Shown: positions 1-5,860 of the stretch, piece by piece | How the letters are laid out: each line of letters opens with the position of its first letter | Numbering within the stretch: the stretch's first letter is position 1 | Source of the DNA: JAJPJX01 sp964568355 | Lineage (GTDB): Bacteria > Acidobacteriota > Terriglobia > Bryobacterales > Bryobacteraceae | DNA length: 6,831 nt | Direction: 5' to 3' | Assembly: GCA_964568355.1 (NCBI GenBank) | Contig: CAZMRK010000293.1 | Span: 1 to 6,831 of the forward strand | Translations under genes and position numbers: made by a program | The notes under the pieces: generated by a model | Seen by the model: the letters and a program-made list of their open reading frames with translations, nothing else | The model's database searches: none | What the model was told of the DNA's origin: nothing

Positions 1-663
1 TACCTGCTGCGCCACGACCAGAACCGGCCTGGGGGGTTCACCGGTGCGGGCCGCCTGGGAACCAACTCCTTCGGCGGTCGCATGGCGGGCCGCCTGCCAT
101 ACGCTTTCGCCTATGGCGCCGAAGCCATCGCCCAGACCGGCAAAACCGGCCCGCTGATACACCGCGCCTATGCCTGGTACGCCTCGATCTCGCGCCAGGT
201 CGAAGTCGGCCGGCCGCTCGATCTCGAACTGGAGTACAAATTTGCCTCCGGCAGCAACGACCCGTTGCACCGCGACAACACCTACGACCAACTTTATCCG
301 GCCAACCACGACAAGTTCGGCCACGCCGACCTGTTCGGCTGGCGCAATATCCGCAACCTGCGCTCGCTCGAGACCCTGCACCTCAGCAAAGCCGTCGCTC
401 TGAACTTTATGTACAACGACTGGTGGCTCGACAGCGCCGTGGATGGGCTTTATGCCGGCTCAGGCGCGCAGATTGCGCGATCGGCCGACGGCAGCGCCGG
501 GCGCCACATCGGCAACGAGGCGGATCTGTTCGCCACATTCCGAGTCGCCGGCTGGACCTTCGGCGCCGGTTTTGCCAACGTATTTCCGGGAGAGTTTTTG
601 AAGCGTGCCACTCCCGGAGCGGCTACCCGTTACCTCTACGCCTTCCAGAGCTACAGCTTCTGA
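1..663 (+). CDS. Alginate-export family outer-membrane beta-barrel protein (3' part)
   Basis: Open from the first base of the window in frame 1, so the start lies upstream; 220 residues are visible before the TGA. The sequence alternates short polar and aromatic stretches, as in beta-barrel strands, and ends in a C-terminal Phe (YSF), the usual signal for BAM-dependent outer-membrane insertion. The stretches YDQLYPANHDKFGHAD and GWRNIRN, followed by a late GNEADLFATF segment and a pGEFLKR turn, match what I know of the C-terminal half of the alginate export (AlgE-like) porin family. Such proteins form outer-membrane channels for anionic or other sugars; the substrate here cannot be read from sequence. 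Visible length is about half of a typical member. It probably shares a transcript with the TIM-barrel gene 41 bp downstream. Family assignment fairly sure, substrate unknown. Confidence 0.8.
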   Translation, partial: YLLRHDQNRPGGFTGAGRLGTNSFGGRMAGRLPYAFAYGAEAIAQTGKTGPLIHRAYAWYASISRQVEVGRPLDLELEYKFASGSNDPLHRDNTYDQLYPANHDKFGHADLFGWRNIRNLRSLETLHLSKAVALNFMYNDWWLDSAVDGLYAGSGAQIARSADGSAGRHIGNEADLFATFRVAGWTFGAGFANVFPGEFLKRATPGAATRYLYAFQSYSF

Positions 664-689
664 ACAGTGATAGCATGGGCAATTCACGG

Positions 690-695
690 GAGGAG
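690..695 (+). promoter_or_regulatory. Ribosome binding site fixing the TIM-barrel gene start
   Basis: GGAGGA lies 9 nt before the ATG at 705. It decides the start: another in-frame ATG at 675 lies upstream of this site and has no comparable purine run, and it would put ten extra residues in front of the Tat motif. Confidence 0.75.
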
Positions 696-704
696 AATGC
701 AAGA

Positions 705-1568
705 ATGACATATTCCAGAAGGGATTTTGGAAAAGCGGCGCTGGCCGCGATTCCGGCTTCGCTGGCCTGGGGCCGCCTGAGCTCGGAAGTGAATGGCGTC
801 CTGATTGGGGTCCAGTCCTATAGCTTTCGGGATCGCTCGCTGGATGACGCCATCAAGGCCATGCAGGAGATCGGGCTCAGCGAATGTGAGCTCTACTCCG
901 GCCATGTGGAGCCCAAGGCGCCGCGCGGGCAGGAGGGGCGCGCCCAACTGCGTCAGTTCCGCATCAACGAGCCGCTCGATACCTTCAAAAAAGTTCGCAA
1001 GAAGTTTGATAAGGCGGGAGTCCAGTTGTATGCCTACAACTACAGCTTCCGCGACGACTACACCGACGAGGAAATCGCCCGTGGATTCGACATCGCCAAG
1101 GCGCTGGGCGTGAAGGTGATCACGGCCTCTTCCACCGTCACCTGTGCCAAGCGCGTGGCGCCTTACGCCGACAAGGCCAAGATGATGGTCGGGATGCACG
1201 GCCACGACAACGTGAAAGACCCCAACGAATTCGCCAAGCCGGAAAGCTTCGAAACGGCCATGAAGTATTCCGACTACATCGGCATCAACCTGGATATCGG
1301 CCACTTCTTCGCGGCGGGTTACGATCCGGTCGACTACCTGAAGCAGCATCACAGGCGCATCGTGACGTTGCATATTAAGGACCGCAAGAAGGACCACGGT
1401 CCCAATATGCCCTTCGGTCAGGGAGATACGCCCATCAAGCAGGTGCTCCAGGTGCTCAAGACCGAGAAGTATAAAATCCCGGCCAACATCGAGTACGAGT
1501 ACAAGGGCGAGGATACCGTCGCCGAAGTCCGTAAGTGCCTGGAGTACTGTAAGGCAGCCCTGGCTTAG
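705..1568 (+). CDS. Tat-exported sugar phosphate isomerase/epimerase-like TIM-barrel protein
   Basis: A 287-residue protein. Residues 4-10 (SRRDFGK) form a twin-arginine motif, followed by an Ala-rich hydrophobic stretch (11-22), so it is predicted to be exported folded to the periplasm. The rest is a xylose-isomerase-like TIM barrel of the AP-endonuclease-2 superfamily: strand 1 GVQSYSFRD (35-43), CELYSGH (61-67), the GMHGHDN motif (163-169, like the yHnH motif of the family), NLDIGH (195-200), TLHIKD (221-226) and IEYEY (262-266). H165, D197, H223 and E263 or E265 are the probable metal and substrate ligands. Relatives isomerise or epimerise sugars or keto-sugars; the exact reaction is not deducible. 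It follows an outer-membrane porin gene by 41 bp, suggesting joint work on an imported carbohydrate. Its stop codon overlaps that of the convergent tsaD. Confidence 0.85.
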   Translation: MTYSRRDFGKAALAAIPASLAWGRLSSEVNGVLIGVQSYSFRDRSLDDAIKAMQEIGLSECELYSGHVEPKAPRGQEGRAQLRQFRINEPLDTFKKVRKKFDKAGVQLYAYNYSFRDDYTDEEIARGFDIAKALGVKVITASSTVTCAKRVAPYADKAKMMVGMHGHDNVKDPNEFAKPESFETAMKYSDYIGINLDIGHFFAAGYDPVDYLKQHHRRIVTLHIKDRKKDHGPNMPFGQGDTPIKQVLQVLKTEKYKIPANIEYEYKGEDTVAEVRKCLEYCKAALA

Positions 1569-1580
1569 GCCAGTGCCAGG
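1559..1580. terminator. Small dyad over the two overlapping stop codons (possible weak bidirectional terminator)
   Basis: CCTGGC at 1559-1564 is perfectly complementary to GCCAGG at 1575-1580. An alternative tighter hairpin pairs CTGGC (1560-1564) with GCCAG (1569-1573) around a 4-nt loop, and that loop is exactly the shared TTAG carrying the TAG of the plus-strand gene and the TAA of tsaD. There is no T-run on either side, so intrinsic termination is uncertain. Convergent genes with no spacer leave no other place for a terminator. Confidence 0.3.
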
Positions 1581-2659
1581 TTGGCTCGCGCGCGCAGTCC
1601 GAAATCGTCGAATTCGCCGCGCGCGAGCTTCGGAAAGGCCGCCGCCCCGATCATGGCGGCGTTATCCGTCGAAAGCCCGGGCGTCGGGAAGTGGACCGGA
1701 TAGGGCAGCGCCGCCTCCCGAGCAGCCAGCCGGAGTCCGGTGTTGCAGGCGACGCCGCCCGAGATCACCAGCGACCGGGCCTCAATCTCCTCGGCGGCGG
1801 CCGCCGCGCGGTGAAGCAGTTCCACAATCACGGTGCGCTGGAAGGAAGCCACCAGGTCGCGTGTAGTCTTGGGCGTCACTTCCAGCCACTGGTCGAGAGT
1901 GGGATGCGGAGTAGCTCGCAGGAATTGCCGCCGGGCTTCGATCTCCTCGGTCAGATCATGCGCCTCTACCCAGCGGAGGACCGCTGTCTTGAGCCCGCTG
2001 AAGCTGAAATCGAGGGCATTGCCCTTCATCTTCGCCAGAGTGAAACGTACCGCTCGAGGATTCCCGTAAGGAGCGATCCGGTCGATTACCGGACCGCCGG
2101 GATAGCCAAAGCCGAGTAATTTTCCGACCTTGTCGAAGGCCTCCCCTGCCGCATCATCGCGAGTCTTGCCCAGCAGCCGGTAGCGGAAACCATCCTGCAC
2201 CTCGAACAGGTGGGTGTGTCCTCCGCTGACTACCAGGGCCAGCGCCGGGTATTCTACCGGAGCGCCATCCCGCTTGGCCTCCAGGATCACCGCGTGGATG
2301 TGGCCCTCGATATGATTCACGCCGATCAGCGGCAGACCGGCCGCAAAGCACAGAGCCTTGGCGTAGGTGATTCCAACCAGGAGCGAGCCGACCAGTCCGG
2401 GACCTTCGGTGACTGCCACGGCGGACAGGTCCTCCAGCCGCGTGTCCGCCTGCGCCAGAGCCTCGCGCACCACCGGCACGATGGCGCGCAGATGCTCGCG
2501 GGAAGCCAGTTCGGGCACCACACCGCCGTATTTTCCATGGGTATCGAGCTGGGAAGCGACTACGGAAGAGAGAATCGCGCTGCCGTCCTCCACCACGGCG
2601 GCGGCGGTTTCGTCACACGAGGATTCAATCGCGAGGATGCGCAAATACCATTGTCTCAT
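1565..2659 (-). CDS. tsaD: tRNA N6-adenosine threonylcarbamoyltransferase
   Basis: A 364-residue protein with the complete TsaD/Kae1/Gcp signature. TsaD, with TsaB and TsaE in the cytoplasm, transfers the threonylcarbamoyl group from threonylcarbamoyl-AMP to A37 of ANN-decoding tRNAs, giving t6A. Visible motifs: the N-terminal ILAIESSCDET (8-18), TEGPGLVGSLLVG (84-96), the metal-binding HxxxH in NHIEGH (H116, H120), SGGHT (145-149), GEAFDKVGKLLG (172-183), DFSFSGLKTA (217-226), GGVACNTGLR (301-310) and D332 in STDNAAMI. Length is close to the usual 330-360. The ATG at 2659 overlaps the stop of the small upstream gene as ATGA; the only upstream purine run, GGAAG, is just 3 nt away, so translational coupling is likely. 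A TTG at codon 6 would give the more usual short N-terminus but has no binding site. Essential or near-essential housekeeping gene. Confidence 0.97.
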   Translation of the reverse strand: MRQWYLRILAIESSCDETAAAVVEDGSAILSSVVASQLDTHGKYGGVVPELASREHLRAIVPVVREALAQADTRLEDLSAVAVTEGPGLVGSLLVGITYAKALCFAAGLPLIGVNHIEGHIHAVILEAKRDGAPVEYPALALVVSGGHTHLFEVQDGFRYRLLGKTRDDAAGEAFDKVGKLLGFGYPGGPVIDRIAPYGNPRAVRFTLAKMKGNALDFSFSGLKTAVLRWVEAHDLTEEIEARRQFLRATPHPTLDQWLEVTPKTTRDLVASFQRTVIVELLHRAAAAAEEIEARSLVISGGVACNTGLRLAAREAALPYPVHFPTPGLSTDNAAMIGAAAFPKLARGEFDDFGLRARANLALA

Positions 2660-2871
2660 GCGCTTCCGGCAACCGGCCGGGAACTGGCCAGCAGCCGGCG
2701 GCTGATATCCACGCAGCGCAGGGCGGAACGCTGCAAATCGAGGAGATTGGGCGAAGCCGGGTGCTCGGGTCCCAGCAGTTTCAGGGAGATTGCCAATTGG
2801 TTCAGGATCATGGTGAGCTCGTCGTTGAAACCGACGGCTGCGTTGAGGGTGGGATTGCTCTGCGGCATCAT
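2656..2871 (-). CDS. Small histidine-kinase dimerisation-domain-like protein lacking the phospho-acceptor His
   Basis: A 71-residue reading frame counted from the ATG at 2871. Residues 13-22 (VGFNDELTMI) resemble the H-box of hybrid histidine kinases (HDFNNLLTVI in the familiar form), but the His-Asp pair is replaced by Val-Gly (V13). A helical middle and a C-terminal RSALRCVDISRRLLASSR (48-65) resemble the second helix of the DHp hairpin (roughly aaeraadLtrqLLafSR). No ATPase domain follows, so it cannot be a kinase by itself; it may be a helical-hairpin dimer or binding partner, or a relic. The frame stays open up to an ATG at 2931, but the extra 20 residues look like non-coding translation and neither start has a Shine-Dalgarno sequence. 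The stop overlaps the tsaD start as ATGA. Protein reality likely, exact start uncertain, function unknown. Confidence 0.6.
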   Translation of the reverse strand: MMPQSNPTLNAAVGFNDELTMILNQLAISLKLLGPEHPASPNLLDLQRSALRCVDISRRLLASSRPVAGSA

Positions 2872-2890
2872 CACACTACAGTCTAGTGTG
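2872..2890. promoter_or_regulatory. Perfect 7 bp inverted repeat just upstream of the DHp-like gene
   Basis: CACACTA (2872-2878) and TAGTGTG (2884-2890) are perfect reverse complements around a 5-nt spacer. The dyad abuts the ATG pair at 2866-2871 of the minus-strand small gene. Read on the minus strand it contains TAGACT, which fits a relaxed TAnnnT -10 element 8 nt before that ATG, a spacing seen in leaderless transcription. It could be an operator, a -10 region or a 5' hairpin. The rest of the 100 bp gap (2872-2971) is GC-rich and holds nothing else I can support. Confidence 0.35.
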
Positions 2891-2971
2891 CCGCCGGCCG
2901 CCCGGAGTCTCCCCCGGGAGGCCAACCCCATGATAATGAACCACTTGTAAATCGGAAAGCAGTTGTGAACG

Positions 2972-4189
2972 CTAGCGGAAGTTGGTATAGGGTCCGGCCT
3001 TGGTCCAGTCGGTCAGGCTTAGCCCATCGCTATCCCACACCACGGCTCCATTACGCACGGTGAGCACGCAGCGCAGCTTCTTGTCGCCCACCAGTTTGGC
3101 GTGGCCGGAATCCACAAAGCCGAACTGGCCATGTTCGAGCTCGAGCACAGCGATATCGGCCGTAGCCCCCTCGCTCAAAGTACCCAACTCGGGGCGGTGG
3201 ATCGCTTTGGCGGGGTTCACCGTGCTGCGCTCGATGACCTGCTCCAGGCTCACGCCCAGGTTCAGGAACTTGGACATGGTGGTGGTCATGTTGGCGCGCG
3301 GTAACATGATGCTTTCCTTGTGGATATCGGTCGAAATCGTATCCGGAAGAAAGCCCTGCTGGATCATCGGCGCAGCGATCCTGAACCAGAAGCTGCCGCT
3401 GCCATGGCCGACATCAAACAAGACCCCGCGCCGCCGTGCTTCCAGCATATATGGCTGGATCTTTTTGTTGGCGTCGAGTTGGGGCATCAGGCGACCGTAG
3501 AAGTGGGTGTGGATATCCCCCGGGCGCAGGTGCTTGAGGATCAGGTCGGAATAGCTGCGGCCGGGCTTTTCGTAAAAGTCCACCATCACGATCGAGTGAC
3601 TAAGTTCCGCGGCTTTCACGGCGCGATCGACCGCGTCCCAGCCCGGCGGTTCGAAATGCGCTGTCTTGATGCCCACCAGGATCTTGGGGTATTTTTCCAC
3701 CATGCGGGCGGCGGCCTCGGGATCCATCTGGGCAACGTCGTTTTCCACCTGTGGGCCATACATGCCGGCGCCGACGATATTCAGGAAGGCCAGAATCCGC
3801 GTCTTGGAGTGGTCGATGACCTCAGTTTTGAAGGCCTCGAAAGTCTTCCAGCCCGAGCTGCCCGCATCCACCGCCGTAGTCACGCCGTTTGGCAGTGCTT
3901 CCGGATCGGGGCGCAGGTTCAAGTCCGCTCCCTCGGAGTCGAAGTGAGTATGGATATCGATCAGGCCGGGGGTGACGTAGTACTGGCTGACATCCACGAC
4001 CGTGCGGGCATGGGAGGCGGGCAGATCCGGAGCCACGCGGGCGATCCGGGTGCCGATGATCGCGACATCGAAGCGTCCGTCGCGATGGTTGGCAGGATCG
4101 AGGATATGCCCGTTTTTGAGCAGCAGATCATAGATCTGTTGGGCGGGCAGAGGCGATAGTGACAGAAGAAAAAGGGCCAGCGTTTTCAT
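2972..4189 (-). CDS. Exported amidohydrolase/deacetylase-family metallohydrolase (paralogue 1)
   Basis: A 405-residue member of the amidohydrolase superfamily, COG3964-like (often misnamed dihydroorotase). A Sec signal peptide (1-16, ending PLPA) predicts a periplasmic enzyme. The small N-terminal beta domain carries DLLLKNGHILDPAN (21-34). The barrel follows: PGLIDIHTH (74-82; H80, H82 metal ligands), K175 in GIKTAHF (likely carboxylated Lys), RPGDIHTHFYG (222-232; H229), VGHGSGSF (260-267) and D288 in TISTD (catalytic Asp). Where a strand-5 His is usual in the superfamily, this protein has Asp in VMVDFYEK (D204). The end, ELGTLSEGATADIAVLE, is the typical return to the beta domain. Relatives hydrolyse amides, cyclic amides or acetyl esters; the substrate is not readable. 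Its ATG overlaps the stop of the upstream paralogue as ATGA, so both are one operon. Confidence 0.88.
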   Translation of the reverse strand: MKTLALFLLSLSPLPAQQIYDLLLKNGHILDPANHRDGRFDVAIIGTRIARVAPDLPASHARTVVDVSQYYVTPGLIDIHTHFDSEGADLNLRPDPEALPNGVTTAVDAGSSGWKTFEAFKTEVIDHSKTRILAFLNIVGAGMYGPQVENDVAQMDPEAAARMVEKYPKILVGIKTAHFEPPGWDAVDRAVKAAELSHSIVMVDFYEKPGRSYSDLILKHLRPGDIHTHFYGRLMPQLDANKKIQPYMLEARRRGVLFDVGHGSGSFWFRIAAPMIQQGFLPDTISTDIHKESIMLPRANMTTTMSKFLNLGVSLEQVIERSTVNPAKAIHRPELGTLSEGATADIAVLELEHGQFGFVDSGHAKLVGDKKLRCVLTVRNGAVVWDSDGLSLTDWTKAGPYTNFR

Positions 4190-5409
4190 TGAATCCTCCC
4201 GTAGTCGCCGGCCGAGGTCCAGAGCGGGAAGGATAGTCCATTGACATCGTAGACAATTTTCCCGTTGCGAACGGTCAGGACGTTTTCCAGTTTCTGGGTT
4301 GCCATGCGCTTCTTCGCCCAGGCGTCCTTGAGCGCGAAGACGCCGCTTTTGAGAGTCAGGACGGCCACGTCAGCGGTCGCTCCGGGGCTCAAGGTGCCCA
4401 ACTCCGGAAAACGGTGGATGTTTTTGGCGGGGTTCACCGTGGAGCGCAGGATGGCGTCCTTCAGAGACATTCCCAGGCTGAGCATCTTGGTGATGCAGTT
4501 GGGCATGTCCGGCTGTTGCATCATGATGCTGGTGCCGTGGAGATCCGTGCTGATGGTATCCGGGGCGAAACCCTGGGCCATGGCCTTGACCGCTACCGGC
4601 CAGAGGAAGCTTCCGCCACCATGGCCCATATCGAACAGCACGCCGCGGCGGCGGGCTTCCAGCATGTAGGGCTGCACCTTGCCGGTAAAACGATCGAGCA
4701 GCTCGACTTGCCGGTCGTTGTACATATGGGTGTGCATGTCGCCGGGCCGCAGGTGATCCAGCAGCTTTTCCCGGGTGGTGCGGCCGGAGTTGGTGAAGAT
4801 GTGGTCGTCCACCATGATCGGAACGCCCGCCAATTTACCGGCGGCGACGGCCCGGTCAATTGCGGTCCAGCCATGTCCTCCGAAGTGGGCGGTTTTGATG
4901 CCCACGATCACGTCCCGGTTCTGCTTGATCTTCTCGGCTGTGGCAGTGGAGTCCATGTCGTTGGTGTCGCTCTCGTAGCGCGACCCCTTAAAACCCCAGA
5001 CCACGATTTTGATCAAGACCAAAACCCGTGTTTGCGACTTATTGATGATGGAGCGCCGGAACTCGTCGAAGGTGCGCCAGCCGCTGCCTCCGGCATCGAC
5101 GATCGTGGTGGTACCGGCGATGAGCGAGGTATCGTCGGGAAACAACGAGCCCTCATATCCGAAGACGTGCGCGTGCAGATCGATCAGCCCCGGGGTGACG
5201 TACAGGCCATGGACGTCGACTGTCTTGCGGGCCTGCTGCGCGGGAATGTTCGCAGCGACGTGGGCGATCTTGCCGCCCGAGATGGCGACATCCATCGTGG
5301 CATCGATCTGGTTAGCGGGATCGATGACGTGGCCGCCTTGCAGCAACAAGTCGAACGTCTGGGCCGAGGACAAACCGGCCGCCAATAGGAAGACCAGAAT
5401 GAGAAGCAT
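4186..5409 (-). CDS. Exported amidohydrolase/deacetylase-family metallohydrolase (paralogue 2)
   Basis: A 407-residue protein collinear with the 405-residue neighbour downstream. It has a hydrophobic signal peptide (1-16, MLLILVFLLAAGLSSA) and is predicted periplasmic. Key residues occupy the same places: H79 and H81 in PGLIDLHAH, K172 in GIKTAHF, H228 in RPGDMHTHMY, MGHGGGSF (261-268), D289 in TISTD. Strand 5 again has Asp (D201 in IMVDDH), with H203 two residues on as a possible substitute ligand. The blocks QPYMLEARRRGVLFD and STVNPAK are identical in both proteins, while the strand-1 loop and the 134-155 loop differ, which suggests the same chemistry on different substrates. The start is supported by the signal peptide; no Shine-Dalgarno sequence is visible. 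It heads the minus-strand run and lies divergent from padR with 109 bp between them. General hydrolase class sure, reaction unknown. Confidence 0.88.
   Translation of the reverse strand: MLLILVFLLAAGLSSAQTFDLLLQGGHVIDPANQIDATMDVAISGGKIAHVAANIPAQQARKTVDVHGLYVTPGLIDLHAHVFGYEGSLFPDDTSLIAGTTTIVDAGGSGWRTFDEFRRSIINKSQTRVLVLIKIVVWGFKGSRYESDTNDMDSTATAEKIKQNRDVIVGIKTAHFGGHGWTAIDRAVAAGKLAGVPIMVDDHIFTNSGRTTREKLLDHLRPGDMHTHMYNDRQVELLDRFTGKVQPYMLEARRRGVLFDMGHGGGSFLWPVAVKAMAQGFAPDTISTDLHGTSIMMQQPDMPNCITKMLSLGMSLKDAILRSTVNPAKNIHRFPELGTLSPGATADVAVLTLKSGVFALKDAWAKKRMATQKLENVLTVRNGKIVYDVNGLSFPLWTSAGDYGRIQ
4195..4199 (-). promoter_or_regulatory. Ribosome binding site of amidohydrolase paralogue 1
   Basis: On the minus strand GGAGG (within GGGAGGA) sits 5 nt before the ATG at 4189, inside the last codons of the upstream paralogue. 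It supports this start and shows the second gene can recruit ribosomes on its own despite the ATGA overlap. Confidence 0.75.
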
Positions 5410-5451
5410 GTGGAATTTTGTTTTTATATCACAAAAAGGGTCCGTTCCTGA
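5410..5451 (-). promoter_or_regulatory. Candidate promoter of the amidohydrolase operon
   Basis: The stretch before the first amidohydrolase gene is AT-rich in an otherwise GC-rich window. On the minus strand TATAAA (5428 down to 5423) is a good -10 match about 13 nt before the ATG. The hexamer 17 nt further upstream (TCAGGA) is a poor -35. No ribosome binding site is visible between this box and the start codon. Confidence 0.35.
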
Positions 5452-5469
5452 CCGGCATCTCTCAGGATC

Positions 5470-5498
5470 TTGTGCATTGTCGATAGTCGAGGTATATT
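5470..5498 (+). promoter_or_regulatory. Candidate padR promoter
   Basis: TATATT at 5493-5498 matches five of six bases of a -10 element, with TTGTGC (5470-5475) 17 nt upstream as a weak -35. Transcription would begin around 5505. The -10 box lies between the two copies of the TCGA-box repeat, a place where a bound repressor would block RNA polymerase. Confidence 0.4.
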
Positions 5499-5515
5499 AT
5501 CGATGATCGAGGTAT
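5478..5515 (+). repeat. Tandem 18 bp repeat with TCGA dyads, probable PadR operator
   Basis: Positions 5478-5495 and 5498-5515 are direct copies with a period of 20 bp, matching at 15 of 18 positions. Each copy contains two TCGA boxes: TCGATAGTCGA (5480-5490) and the perfect dyad TCGATGATCGA (5500-5510). The four boxes start at 5480, 5487, 5500 and 5507, symmetric about 5495, i.e. over the -10 box. The second copy also contains the GAGG ribosome binding site (5509-5512) 6 nt before the padR ATG. Autoregulation by the PadR protein encoded just downstream is the simplest reading; this is inference. Confidence 0.55.
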
Positions 5516-5518
5516 CCT

Positions 5519-5848
5519 ATGCCGAAGCCTTCCGACCTGTTGCAGGGGACGCTGGACCTGCTGATTCTGAAGATTCTGGCAAGGGAGTCTTTGCACGGCT
5601 GGGGGATCGCCAAACGCATCCAGCTACTCTCGGGCGACGTCCTCTCGGTTGGGCAAGGCTCTCTTTATCCGGCCCTGCACCGGTTGGAGCAGCAAGGCTG
5701 GATTACGGCGGAGTGGAAGGACTCCGATCTTGGCCGTTCCGCCAAGTTCTACCTGCTGACGCGCGAGGGAAAGAAGCAACTGGAGCGTGAGCTCCAGAGC
5801 TGGGACCGGCTTTCGTCCGCCGTTCAGCTCGTTATCGAAAGCGCCTAA
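5519..5848 (+). CDS. PadR-family winged-helix transcriptional regulator
   Basis: A 109-residue protein made almost wholly of a PadR DNA-binding domain. Visible family features: DLLQGTLDLLILKIL (6-20, helix 1), LHGWGIAKRI (25-34), the recognition region GQGSLYPALHRLEQQGWI (45-62), AEWKDSD-LGRSAKFYLLT (64-81, wing) and a short C-terminal helix (82-107) that replaces the longer coiled-coil dimerisation region of classical PadR, as in the short subfamily. It acts in the cytoplasm as a dimeric repressor of adjacent genes. GAGG lies 6 nt before the ATG. The ADOP permease gene begins 12 bp after its stop, the usual padR-permease pairing in acidobacteria, so it very probably regulates itself and that permease. 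The signal it senses is unknown. Confidence 0.93.
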   Translation: MPKPSDLLQGTLDLLILKILARESLHGWGIAKRIQLLSGDVLSVGQGSLYPALHRLEQQGWITAEWKDSDLGRSAKFYLLTREGKKQLERELQSWDRLSSAVQLVIESA

Positions 5849-5849
5849 C

Positions 5850-5855
5850 GGAGGA
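5850..5855 (+). promoter_or_regulatory. Ribosome binding site of the ADOP permease gene
   Basis: GGAGGA lies 5 nt before the ATG at 5861 and directly after the padR stop codon. It is strong and supports the chosen permease start. Confidence 0.75.
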
Positions 5856-5860
5856 AACCG

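Noticed and set aside
675..704. Upstream in-frame ATG for the TIM-barrel gene
   Set aside because: No ribosome binding site before it, and it would place ten residues ahead of the Tat motif; the ATG at 705 has GGAGGA 9 nt upstream.
684..1397. Minus-strand open frame of 237 codons opposite the TIM-barrel gene
   Set aside because: Antisense to a clearly conserved gene; the translation is Val/Asp/His-rich without family features.
2901..2920. GC-rich inverted repeats (CCCGG/CCGGG and CTCC/GGAG) after the amidohydrolase operon, considered as a terminator
   Set aside because: The stems are only 4-5 bp, overlap one another and are not followed by a T-run on the minus strand; expected by chance at this GC content.
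2210..2950. Plus-strand open frame of 246 codons opposite tsaD and the small gene
   Set aside because: Covers the conserved TsaD motifs on the other strand and has no domain signature of its own.
3320..4159. Plus-strand open frame of 279 codons opposite the first amidohydrolase
   Set aside because: Same pattern of antisense shadow, composition mirroring the opposite strand, no ribosome binding site or motif.
4414..5388. Long plus-strand open frame of 324 codons opposite the second amidohydrolase
   Set aside because: It lies wholly antisense to a gene with signal peptide and conserved active site; its protein is rich in Gly, Val, Asp and His with no recognisable domain. A GC-rich shadow frame.
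5470..5790. Plus-strand frame overlapping padR in another phase
   Set aside because: Begins inside the promoter and runs through the padR winged helix; padR has the better ribosome binding site and full family motifs.
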